In this document: piece after piece, positions 1-6,116 of the stretch | Numbering within the stretch: the stretch's first letter is position 1 | Layout: the number at the start of each line of letters is the position of its first letter | Source: Aquificaceae bacterium | GTDB lineage: Bacteria; Aquificota; Aquificia; Aquificales; Aquificaceae | DNA length: 12,158 bases | Direction: 5' to 3' | NCBI GenBank assembly: GCA_015490215.1 | Contig: WFYH01000209.1 | Location: 1-12,158, forward strand | Notes under the pieces: generated by a model | The model's database searches: none | What the model was told of the DNA's origin: nothing | The model's input: only the letters and a program-made list of their open reading frames with translations | Position numbers and translations under genes: made by a program

Positions 1-489
1 CTTAGCATCCACGCTGAAAAGATACGGATAGCAAGGTTTTTCGGAAGACAAATCCAGACTGAATTCTTCCCCTACTCTTAAATTTTTCTTCTCTAAAACC
101 AGCACAAGTCCGTAGTCTGCAGGCTTTAAACTCTCATCGGGTATCTCAAGGTGAACCTTCACGGATATGCAGATCTGATCCTTTCCCGCTATCTTTGGCT
201 CCCCGTAGTCTGGCTCTCCGATAACCTTAACCGTCCCAACCATACGGGTCTGAATTATGTCCCTCATTATCTTGCTGTTTACGATAAGAGTCTTTGAGTT
301 GATCAAAACCCCGAGGTGCCTTTCTACGGCGTTTAGCTTTGCACTTTTGAGCGCCTCCCTTTTTGCCTTTTTGATATCTGAGCTACAGCCTTCTCCCTGC
401 GACTCAACTACAGCTGAAAAGGAAAGTCCCACGTAAAGCAAAAGTCCAACAAGAATTACCAACAAACCCTGTAGTATCCTCCTTACCAT
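1..489 (-). CDS. Exported protein with FlgT-like N-terminal region and start of a DUF4384-like domain (partial, 3' end outside window)
   Basis: The minus-strand reading frame is open from an ATG at 489 to the window edge, giving 163 residues with no stop. The protein begins MVRR followed by a hydrophobic run to about residue 25 (LSFSA), which looks like a Sec signal peptide. The next part carries ESQGEGC and a Lys/Ala-rich helix (DIKKAKREALKSAKLNAVER), then a stretch ending in ICISVKVHLEIP. This resembles the N-terminal domain of FlgT/LPP20-like envelope proteins. From about residue 126 the sequence LVLEKKNLRVGEEFSLDLSS followed by CYPYLFSVDAK has the pattern that opens DUF4384 domains. A purine-rich AAGGG lies 6 nt before the ATG. 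The frame stays open upstream to about 537, so the exact start is not certain. The family call comes from pattern memory. The function is unknown; it is probably a periplasmic or envelope protein. Confidence 0.72.
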   Translation of the reverse strand, partial: MVRRILQGLLVILVGLLLYVGLSFSAVVESQGEGCSSDIKKAKREALKSAKLNAVERHLGVLINSKTLIVNSKIMRDIIQTRMVGTVKVIGEPDYGEPKIAGKDQICISVKVHLEIPDESLKPADYGLVLVLEKKNLRVGEEFSLDLSSEKPCYPYLFSVDAK

Positions 490-529
490 CCCTTCCCTTT
501 CAAGATACTCAACGGTTTCTTCCCCTGCC

Positions 530-782
530 TTACCTGATTATAGCCCTCCTGCCCCATTAGGCAAAGCCTATTACAACTGCTGTTAGAGTTGTGAATATAC
601 CCATAAGGTGTAGAGTTGCTTAAACATTCTACTCACCTGATCAAACATTGCATTCAGGTCCTCCCTCAGCTCACTTATTCACTTATCCACCTGCTCAAGA
701 CGTTTATCTATGTTTCCCGTGATTTCCTCAAAGCGTTCGTTGGTATCCTCCATCAATTCTTTAAACCTTTTGCAAGTTCATG
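530..782 (-). pseudogene. Decayed gene for a small membrane-anchored coiled-coil protein
   Basis: Reading the minus strand gives coding-like pieces in two or three frames. HELAKGLK (782-759) is followed after a one-base shift by ELMEDTNERFEEITGNIDKR and LEQVDK. An in-frame TGA lies at 681-679, then ISELREDLNAMF and QVSRMFKQLYTL. A second one-base shift at about 607 leads to LMGIFTTLTAVVIGFA, a TAA at 559-557, WGRRAIIR, and a TAA at 532-530. Read across the lesions this is a heptad-rich coiled coil, one hydrophobic segment and a W-x-R-R tail. I recognise that layout from short proteins of thermophiles ending in a WDRRT-like motif. TGA in place of CGA and TAA in place of TTA are each single-base changes. 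The plus-strand open frame here (616-840) has no coding character. The segment accounts for most of the 490-854 gap; no other gene is seen there. Confidence 0.7.
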
Positions 783-854
783 CCGAGCACTCCAAATTTT
801 TGGGCTGCAGCCTAAGATTAAAATATATCCAAGTTGCTAAAGTAGTAATTGGCT

Positions 855-1838
855 ATGGGGCTGCTGAGAGATAAGATACGGGGTGCCATAGTAGGCGGTG
901 CCTTGGGAGACGCTATAGGGAAGTGTGTAGAGGATGTGGTTGAGCAGGAAGTATACGAGTTTTACGGTGGTCCTGTAAGAGGTTTTGTCTCCCCCCATCC
1001 CTCAAGCCCCGCTTACGGTCAGCTCCCTGAGGAGACCTCCGACGAAACAACGGTGGTTAGGCTTCTCTTAGAAAGCGTTGTGAAGAAAAAGGCTATAGAC
1101 ATTCAAGATTTTTTGAGAAGGCTTATCCTCTGGTATGAGGATGAACCGAGCCACAGGTATCCCGACCCGACCCTTTTAACGTCCGTAGACCTCCTGTCAA
1201 GGGGTATAGATCCCGCAACCCACGGGCTCACCTCCTCCAGCGTTGAGGGGATACTCAGGAGTTTGGTGGTGGGTCTGTTTCACTATTACAACCCCGAGCT
1301 GTCCGCTGAAGGGTCAAAACTCGTCAGTCTCCTTACCCACAGGAGTCAGGCGGTGCTTGATGGGTCTGCGGTCTTTGGAGCTTCTATATCTTACCTTCTG
1401 ATGGAAGAGTTTAACCTTTTAGATTTTAACGAGAGGATACGCTTCCTAAACGCCCTGCGCAAATTTGTATCTGACAGGAGACACGACAAAACCCTCGAGC
1501 TTGTTCAAGAGCTTCTATACGAGCAGGCAGACGTGGACACCGCCATAAGGAACATAGGTAACGGTTCTTTTGTCTTTGAGGCACTACCCCTTTCATTGTT
1601 TATATTCCTCTCCTATATAGAAGATCCGATGGAAGGTTTCTGGAGGGCGGTTAACTCCTACGGGGAATACGGCGGGGATACGGATGCCATCGGTTTTCTC
1701 GTAGGATCCATGGTGGGAGCCTACCACGGCGAGAGGGTATTCCCGAAGCACCTTTTGGAAAATCTTGAAAACTACAGTCTATACTCGGAGCTTGCGGACA
1801 AGCTGTATGATATAATTCCACAACTGCAGAGGTGGTGA
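855..1838 (+). CDS. ADP-ribosylglycohydrolase family protein (DraG/ARH-like)
   Basis: The product is 327 aa and matches the all-helical ADP-ribosylglycohydrolase fold, which removes ADP-ribose from proteins or small molecules using two metal ions. Visible family marks, numbered from ATG 855, are GALGDAIG (15-22), SDETT (62-66, the first metal-binding site), LLTHRS (159-164), GNGSFVFEALPLSL (235-248) and GGDTDAIG (273-280, the second metal site). Most relatives have (S/T)DDT at the first site; here the second Asp is Glu. A TTG two codons upstream (849) is in frame, but the ATG is preferred. No clear Shine-Dalgarno precedes either. No ADP-ribosyltransferase partner is visible, so a nitrogenase-type DraG role cannot be assigned. 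The stop is 3 nt before the next gene, which suggests one transcript with the membrane protease. Confidence 0.88.
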   Translation: MGLLRDKIRGAIVGGALGDAIGKCVEDVVEQEVYEFYGGPVRGFVSPHPSSPAYGQLPEETSDETTVVRLLLESVVKKKAIDIQDFLRRLILWYEDEPSHRYPDPTLLTSVDLLSRGIDPATHGLTSSSVEGILRSLVVGLFHYYNPELSAEGSKLVSLLTHRSQAVLDGSAVFGASISYLLMEEFNLLDFNERIRFLNALRKFVSDRRHDKTLELVQELLYEQADVDTAIRNIGNGSFVFEALPLSLFIFLSYIEDPMEGFWRAVNSYGEYGGDTDAIGFLVGSMVGAYHGERVFPKHLLENLENYSLYSELADKLYDIIPQLQRW

Positions 1839-1841
1839 GCT

Positions 1842-2720
1842 ATGCCCGTCTATGATCCTTTCTCTTACATGTTTAACCTCCTGTGGTTTATGTTCATCTT
1901 CTTGCTTATCCTCAGCCCGTGGTTCAAGAAGATGTCCCTTCAAAGGGCGAGAGAGTCCGCAATAAGGGCTATAGAGGAGAAGAGAAAGAGCAGGGTCATA
2001 ACCATGATCCACCGCCAAGAGGCAATGGGCTTTTTGGGAATACCCATATTCAGGTTCATAAACATAGAAGACTCGGAAAGGGTCCTCAGAGCCATAAGGA
2101 TGACTCCCGATGATATGCCCATAGATCTCATAATCCACACCCCCGGAGGTCTTGCTCTCGCCGCAACTCAGATAGCTAACGCCCTCGCCAAGCACAAGGC
2201 ACCTGTCAGAGTTATAGTTCCACACTACGCCATGTCGGGTGGAACCCTTATAGCCCTTGCTGCGGACGAGATAATAATGGACGAGAACGCTGTCCTTGGA
2301 CCCGTGGATCCTCAGATAGGTCAAATGCCCGCCGCTTCAATCCTCAAAGTTCTTGAACAAAAGGATGTGAAGGATATAGATGATCAAACCCTAATCCTTG
2401 CGGACGTATCAAGGAAGGCAATAAAGCAGATGAAGGAATACCTTACAAACCTGCTCACCTCCAAAGGGATGGAAAAGGAAAAGGCAGAAAAGATAGCTGA
2501 GGAGCTTGCCGTTGGCAAGTTCACCCACGACTACCCTCTTACCGTGGACTACCTCAAAAGCCTCGGGCTTAACATAAATACCAACGTGCCCGAGGAAGTC
2601 TACGCCCTCATGGAACTCTACGAACAGCCTATGGGTGCTCAGCCTCCTTCGGTCCAATACATACCCGTCCCCTACAGGCAGGCGCCCGGACAGCAGTCTA
2701 ACAACGGTCAGTCTTCCTGA
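1842..2720 (+). CDS. Membrane-anchored serine protease of the SDH/ClpP-crotonase class
   Basis: The 292-aa protein has one N-terminal hydrophobic segment (about residues 8-27, FSYMFNLLWFMFIFLLILSP). A basic linker follows, then a ClpP/crotonase-fold domain like that of the serine dehydrogenase proteinase family (PF01972). The oxyanion-strand signature IDLIIHTPGG is at 94-103. The likely nucleophile is Ser132 in HYAMSGGTLIALAADE, and a conserved-looking THDYPLT is at 228-234, where His229/Asp230 could supply the remaining catalytic residues. The tail after about residue 262 is Pro/Gln-rich and looks disordered. The start is supported by GAGGTGGTGAG just before the ATG. Natural substrates are unknown; relatives are tied to membrane protein quality control. 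The last 13 nt overlap the end of the convergent plsC gene. Confidence 0.88.
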   Translation: MPVYDPFSYMFNLLWFMFIFLLILSPWFKKMSLQRARESAIRAIEEKRKSRVITMIHRQEAMGFLGIPIFRFINIEDSERVLRAIRMTPDDMPIDLIIHTPGGLALAATQIANALAKHKAPVRVIVPHYAMSGGTLIALAADEIIMDENAVLGPVDPQIGQMPAASILKVLEQKDVKDIDDQTLILADVSRKAIKQMKEYLTNLLTSKGMEKEKAEKIAEELAVGKFTHDYPLTVDYLKSLGLNINTNVPEEVYALMELYEQPMGAQPPSVQYIPVPYRQAPGQQSNNGQSS

Positions 2721-3364
2721 AGGGACTTGATAGCCTCCATTATCTTTAGGGCTGTATCACGATAGCCCTTGGGAGAGTCTGGGACTCCTTCAAAGTTCAA
2801 AGGTTTCCCTACGCTTACCTTTATAGGTACCTTGGGGATCGGTAAAAGGCTACCCCTCGGCAGAACCCTATCGGTTCCCTCTATGAGGACAGGAACAACG
2901 GGAGCACCGCTTTTGATAGCCAAAAGACCCACCCCCGCCTTGGGTCTCAAGAACTCTCCGGGTCTTGCACGGGTTCCCTCAGGAAACACCGCCACCGCAC
3001 AGCCTTCCTTTAAAAGGTCCAAAGCCCTTTCAAGGGCGGAAACGTCACCAGCACCCCGCCTTATAGGTATGGCTCTCATGTGCTTTAGAATCCATCCGAG
3101 GGGAGGTCTAAACAGTTCCTCTTTTGCTATGAAAACAAGGGGCTCAGGGAAAACTGCGTTTAAGACAGGCGGGTCAAGGTAGCTCCTGTGGTTGGAGGCG
3201 ACTATATAGGGACCCCTTTTAGGTATATTTTCGGGATTTCTCACGCTTATACGAAAGAGACCTCTGAAAACAGGCTTTACAACAGGGCAGAAGGGCTTTA
3301 AGAAGGTCCTCCCAAAGAAGGTATCCCCACAGTCACCGTCCCTTATTTGCTGACAATAACTCAC
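2708..3364 (-). CDS. plsC: 1-acyl-sn-glycerol-3-phosphate acyltransferase (PlsC/LPAAT family)
   Basis: This enzyme family transfers a second acyl chain to lysophosphatidic acid, making phosphatidic acid at the inner face of the membrane. The catalytic HX4D is seen as NHRSYLD (His59, Asp64), with FIAKEELF downstream. The second acyltransferase block is VFPEGTRARPG (EGTR 129-132), and a third, APVVPVLIEGTD, follows. The start is unresolved. In-frame GTG codons at 3364 and 3376 are the only canonical options, and both add about 20 residues unlike any PlsC (Cys, Gly and Asp-rich). The expected N-terminus is close to LKPFCPVVKPVFRGLFRI, beginning at 3301. There a good ribosome site, GGGAGG (3313-3308), is followed six bases later by TTA instead of a start codon. 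The GTG starts lie inside the RNA-like element 3320-3474. The gene is downstream of thrS on the same strand. Confidence 0.9.
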   Translation of the reverse strand: MSYCQQIRDGDCGDTFFGRTFLKPFCPVVKPVFRGLFRISVRNPENIPKRGPYIVASNHRSYLDPPVLNAVFPEPLVFIAKEELFRPPLGWILKHMRAIPIRRGAGDVSALERALDLLKEGCAVAVFPEGTRARPGEFLRPKAGVGLLAIKSGAPVVPVLIEGTDRVLPRGSLLPIPKVPIKVSVGKPLNFEGVPDSPKGYRDTALKIMEAIKSLQED

Positions 3365-3474
3365 AATACCTGTCACCCGTGGGAGTGAGCAGGGATACCT
3401 CCAGCGGGGACGGTCGCTGGACTACTCCCCACCTCAAGGACAGGGAGTTTTAGATACCCCTGCAACTTAAGCTG
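3320..3474 (-). ncRNA. Candidate structured RNA or plsC leader element with a loop pseudoknot
   Basis: Read 5'-to-3' on the minus strand, this thrS-plsC spacer has several exact complementary pairs. They are: hairpin ACTCCC 3448-3443 with GGGAGT 3429-3424; hairpin CCAGCG 3420-3415 with CGCTGG 3406-3401; GGTATCCC 3399-3392 with GGGATACC 3327-3320; and CCTG(c)TCAC 3393-3385 with GTGACAGG 3376-3369. The eight loop bases of the second hairpin, ACCGTCCC (3414-3407), are an exact complement of GGGACGGT (3342-3335), which gives a pseudoknot. An alternative closing pair, GGTATC 3458-3453 with the same 3' GATACC, would make a switch possible. A promoter-like sequence lies just upstream, and the length from its predicted start is about 155 nt. 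It does not match any riboswitch or housekeeping RNA consensus I know. It could be a free small RNA or a cis-regulator of plsC. Pairings are observed; function is inferred. Confidence 0.45.
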
Positions 3475-3480
3475 TCTACA

Positions 3481-3509
3481 AATTTACTACCTATTCTGGA
3501 AAAATTCAA
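3481..3509 (-). promoter_or_regulatory. Putative sigma-70 promoter for the 3320-3474 RNA and plsC
   Basis: On the minus strand TTGAAT (3509-3504) is followed after exactly 17 bases by TAAATT (3486-3481). It sits directly after the thrS stop. The predicted start point, near 3474, is just ahead of the first stem-forming sequences. It would allow plsC and the RNA-like segment to be transcribed apart from thrS. This rests on motif match only. Confidence 0.35.
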
Positions 3510-3515
3510 CCCAAG

Positions 3516-5441
3516 TTACTCCCTTCTTTCTATCTTCTCCTTTAAGAGATTCACAAACTCTTCAAAGGTCATCGTCTTTACAAACTTTTCCTTCTTGCTC
3601 CTGACCGATACAGTCTTTTCCTGAAGCTCCCTGTCTCCAACGACCGCCACGTAGGGTATCTTCATAAGCTCGGCGTGCCTTATCTTGGCGTTCATTCTCT
3701 CGTCCCTGTCGTCAAGCTCTGCCCTTATACCTTCGGACTTAAGCTTCTCAAGGATTTCTCTAGCGTATTCGTTATGGCGATCCGCTATCGGAACCACCAT
3801 GACCTGAGTGGGGGAGAGCCAAAGGGGAAGCAGTCCAGCATGGTGCTCCAAGAGAATACCCGTAAACCTCTCTATTGACCCCAAGAGCGCCCTGTGGATC
3901 ATGTAAGGTCTGTGCTTTTTGTTGTCGGGTCCTATATAGGTCATATCAAAGCGCTCGGGCAAATTAAAGTCAAACTGAATGGTGGAACACTGCCAAAGCC
4001 TGCCTATAGCGTCCCTTATCTTTACGTCTATCTTAGGTCCGTAGAAGGCTCCTCCTCCCTCATCCACCTCGTAGCTGTAGCCAAGGTCCTCTATAGCCTT
4101 CCTTAAAGCCTGCTCGGAGAGTTCCCACTGCTCATCGGAACCTATGGCATCCTCGGGTCTCGTTGAGAGGTATATCTTGAAGTCTTCAAAGCCGAAGTCC
4201 TTAAGGATCTTCAGAGCAAGGTCAAGGGTTTCCCTTATAACGTCGTTTACCTGATCGGGAGTGCAGATTATATGGGCATCATCCTGAGTGAAACCTCTGA
4301 CCCTCATAAGTCCGTGGAGGACGCCCGACATCTCGTATCTGTAGACGGTTCCCAATTCCGCCAATTTCAGGGGAAGCTCTTTGTAACTTCTTACTCTACT
4401 TTTGTATATGGCTATGTGGAAGGGGCAGTTCATAGGTTTTACGTAGTATTCCTCCCCTTCCATCTCCATGGGGGGGAACATGTTTTGTCTGTAGCAGTCA
4501 AGGTGCCCACTTATCTCCCATAGCTTTGCCTTTCCGACGTGGGGGGTGTAAACCAGCTGATAGCCCCTCTTTAGGTGTTCCTCCCTCAGGTAATCTTCCA
4601 AAACCTTCCTGTATATGGCTCCCCTCGGAAGCCAAAGCACCAGCCCTCCGCCTATGTCTTCGTCTATCATAAAAAACTCAAGCTCCCTCCCGAGCTTCCT
4701 GTGGTCCCTTTTCTTCGCCTCTTCATAAAACCTTAGCCTTTGGCGAAGCTCCTTATCCGTCCAGAAAGCAAGCCCGTATATTCTGGTAAGCTGGGGTTGA
4801 TCCGCCCTGCCCATCCAGTAGGCGCCCGAAATGGACATGAGCTTGAAAGCTCCCGCCTTTCCCGTAGAGGGCAGGTGCGGACCCTTGCAGAGATCTATGA
4901 AATCCCCCTGTTCGTAGACGGATATAACTTCATCCTCAGGGATGCGGTTTATGATGTCAATCTTATATTTTTCCTTCAGGTCCGAGAAAAGCTTTACCGC
5001 TTCCTCTCTACTGAGCTCTCTTCTGAGGATCGGGTAGTCCCTGCTTATTATCTCCCTCATCTTCTCTTCTATCTTGGGCAGGTCGTCTTCTGTTATCCTG
5101 TGTCCTTCTACTTCCACATCGTAGTAAAAACCCTCTTCTGTGGTAGGACCCACGCCGAGGTGAACCTTATCCGCACCGTAGATCTCTTTTAGCGCCTGCG
5201 CCATAATATGGGCGAGAGAGTGCCTCATTATCTCAAGGCTCTCGGGGTCTCCCCTTCTGACAGGCTTTATCTCACCACCTTCCGAGAGGGGCGTCTGAAG
5301 ATCAAGGATCCTTCCGTTAACCTTACCGCCCAAGGCGTCCTCTATGCCCACTTTTTTGAAAACCTCACCCAAGGGTGTGCCCTTCTCAACTTCAAGCTCT
5401 TTTCCCTCTATGTTAACCTTCAGGATGTCTTTTACCTTCAT
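3516..5441 (-). CDS. thrS: Threonyl-tRNA synthetase
   Basis: The 641-aa class II synthetase charges tRNA-Thr with threonine in the cytoplasm and is full length for the family. The domain order is complete. An N-terminal TGS domain covers about residues 1-62. The editing domain has its zinc-type site HSLAH (His74, His78) and CKGPH (Cys185, His189), used to remove mischarged serine. The catalytic core has NCPFH (Cys339), the motif 2 region YRYEMSGVLHGLMRVRGF, DDAH (His390) and motif 3 around IHRALLGSIERF (His516); Cys339, His390 and His516 are the expected zinc ligands that select threonine. A C-terminal anticodon-binding domain starts near residue 545. The ATG is preceded by AAAGGG. The gene begins 12 nt after the hxlR-type stop with no terminator between, so it is probably on the same transcript. 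Confidence 0.98.
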   Translation of the reverse strand: MKVKDILKVNIEGKELEVEKGTPLGEVFKKVGIEDALGGKVNGRILDLQTPLSEGGEIKPVRRGDPESLEIMRHSLAHIMAQALKEIYGADKVHLGVGPTTEEGFYYDVEVEGHRITEDDLPKIEEKMREIISRDYPILRRELSREEAVKLFSDLKEKYKIDIINRIPEDEVISVYEQGDFIDLCKGPHLPSTGKAGAFKLMSISGAYWMGRADQPQLTRIYGLAFWTDKELRQRLRFYEEAKKRDHRKLGRELEFFMIDEDIGGGLVLWLPRGAIYRKVLEDYLREEHLKRGYQLVYTPHVGKAKLWEISGHLDCYRQNMFPPMEMEGEEYYVKPMNCPFHIAIYKSRVRSYKELPLKLAELGTVYRYEMSGVLHGLMRVRGFTQDDAHIICTPDQVNDVIRETLDLALKILKDFGFEDFKIYLSTRPEDAIGSDEQWELSEQALRKAIEDLGYSYEVDEGGGAFYGPKIDVKIRDAIGRLWQCSTIQFDFNLPERFDMTYIGPDNKKHRPYMIHRALLGSIERFTGILLEHHAGLLPLWLSPTQVMVVPIADRHNEYAREILEKLKSEGIRAELDDRDERMNAKIRHAELMKIPYVAVVGDRELQEKTVSVRSKKEKFVKTMTFEEFVNLLKEKIERRE

Positions 5442-5453
5442 AGCCCTTTAATT

Positions 5454-5786
5454 TTATCTCAGCGAAAGTCCCTTCTCCCTCATATATTTTTCGCCCCACC
5501 GGTGCATGGCTTCAAAGATCTCTTCAAGACTTTTTCCTAAATCCGTAAGGCTGTATTCAACCTTCGGTGGAACTTGAGGGTAAACCTTTCTGCTTACAAG
5601 ACCTGCACTTTCAAGTTCCCTTAGCTGTTTTGTAAGCATCTTCTGTGTGATTCCGGGAATTGCCCTCTGGAGCTGGGAAAACCTTTTGGTCCCCGACATA
5701 AGCTCTCTGAGGATAAGAAGCTTCCACTTTCCGCTTATGAGGTCTATAACAAGCTCAACCGGACAATGGTAGCGCTTGCTTTCCAT
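5454..5786 (-). CDS. HxlR-family winged-helix transcriptional regulator
   Basis: The 110-aa protein has the full HxlR layout. An N-terminal CPVE contains Cys8, and GKWKLLILREL follows. Next comes the helix-turn-helix around GTKRFSQLQRAIPGITQKML, with recognition helix KQLRELESAGLVSRKVY, then the wing (VPPKVEYSLTDLGKSLEEIF). Family members bind DNA as dimers and often sense electrophiles or redox change through the conserved N-terminal cysteine. The ATG at 5786 has no strong Shine-Dalgarno. The gene is divergent from the CDGSH iron-sulfur gene, and the spacer holds overlapping promoters and an inverted repeat, so autoregulation and control of the CDGSH gene are likely. The stop is 12 nt upstream of thrS. 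The inducing signal is not known. Confidence 0.93.
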   Translation of the reverse strand: MESKRYHCPVELVIDLISGKWKLLILRELMSGTKRFSQLQRAIPGITQKMLTKQLRELESAGLVSRKVYPQVPPKVEYSLTDLGKSLEEIFEAMHRWGEKYMREKGLSLR

Positions 5787-5795
5787 TTTTACGCT

Positions 5796-5815
5796 TAGTA
5801 TCTAAAAAGATAGTA
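5796..5815. promoter_or_regulatory. Putative operator for the HxlR-type regulator
   Basis: A perfect inverted repeat, TATCT-AAAA-AGATA, spans 5799-5812. Allowing one G/G mismatch pair it extends to 5796-5815. It lies over the predicted -10/start-point region of the hxlR promoter and 20 bp before the -35 of the divergent gene. HxlR-type operators are short AT-rich inverted repeats in such divergent spacers, so this is the best operator candidate here. Confidence 0.5.
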
Positions 5816-5842
5816 TATAACAAAAAGGTAAGAACTTGACAA
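5814..5842 (-). promoter_or_regulatory. Putative promoter of the hxlR-type gene (and thrS)
   Basis: On the minus strand TTGTCA (5842-5837) and TATATA (5819-5814) are separated by 17 bp. The predicted transcript begins near 5807, inside the inverted repeat, about 20 nt before the ATG. The -35 overlaps the oppositely directed TTGACA of the CDGSH gene. Confidence 0.5.
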
Positions 5843-5863
5843 AATTTCTGCAAAGATTAGGAT
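5836..5863 (+). promoter_or_regulatory. Putative promoter of the CDGSH protein gene
   Basis: A consensus TTGACA (5836-5841) is followed after 16 bp by TAGGAT (5858-5863), a 4 of 6 match to TATAAT. The start point would be about 25 nt before the ATG at 5895. Its -35 lies on top of the divergent hxlR -35. Confidence 0.5.
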
Positions 5864-5894
5864 CTATGGAAAGACCTTAGAGGAGGTGGGCAAG

Positions 5895-6089
5895 ATGGCA
5901 AGGCTCGTTAAGTGCACAGAAAAGGAACCTTATAAGCTTGAAGCCGGAGATAAGACCTTTTGGATATGCAGGTGCGGACTCTCTAAGGAACAGCCCTTCT
6001 GCGACGGTTCCCACAAAAGAACCAAAGACGAGGAGGAGGGCAAACTCTACATCTACGACGAAAAGGGTAGAGTCGAGTTGAGTTTGTAG
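5895..6089 (+). CDS. Small CDGSH-type [2Fe-2S] iron-sulfur protein
   Basis: The product is 64 aa when started at ATG 5895, which has AGGAGG (5881-5886) 8 nt upstream. A GTG at 5886 overlaps that ribosome site and is rejected. The single domain carries the CDGSH signature C-x-C-x2-S-x3-P-x-C-D-G-S-H as CRCGLSKEQPFCDGSH, about residues 25-40. Three Cys and one His ligate a redox-active, acid-labile [2Fe-2S] cluster. Such minimal bacterial proteins are thought to act in electron transfer or in iron-sulfur or redox sensing; the exact role is unknown. There is no transmembrane anchor, so it should be cytoplasmic. It is divergent from an HxlR-type regulator. No terminator is seen before rpsP, so its transcript may run into the ribosomal gene. 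Confidence 0.93.
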   Translation: MARLVKCTEKEPYKLEAGDKTFWICRCGLSKEQPFCDGSHKRTKDEEEGKLYIYDEKGRVELSL

Positions 6090-6116
6090 AATTTTAAGGA
6101 AACTGAAGGGGTATAC

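Noticed and set aside
803..812. 10-bp palindrome GGCTGCAGCC
   Set aside because: It is a single short palindrome with no second copy or gene arrangement to support an operator role.
616..840. Plus-strand open frame of 74 codons
   Set aside because: It has no ribosome site or family resemblance and lies opposite the better-supported decayed coiled-coil gene.
855..1838. Assignment as nitrogenase-regulating DraG
   Set aside because: No DraT or nitrogenase gene is visible, and the family is broad.
1779..2324. Minus-strand open frame of 181 codons
   Set aside because: It spans the ends of two well-supported plus-strand genes and shows no domain or start signal.
3320..3474. RNase P RNA, tmRNA, SRP RNA, or a TPP, SAM or cobalamin riboswitch as identity of the structured segment
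   Set aside because: None of the conserved sequence blocks of these RNAs is seen on either strand. 6S RNA fits in length, but its rod-like fold is not apparent.
4740..5192. Plus-strand open frame of 150 codons inside thrS
   Set aside because: It is antisense to a complete, highly conserved synthetase, and its composition is that of a shadow frame.
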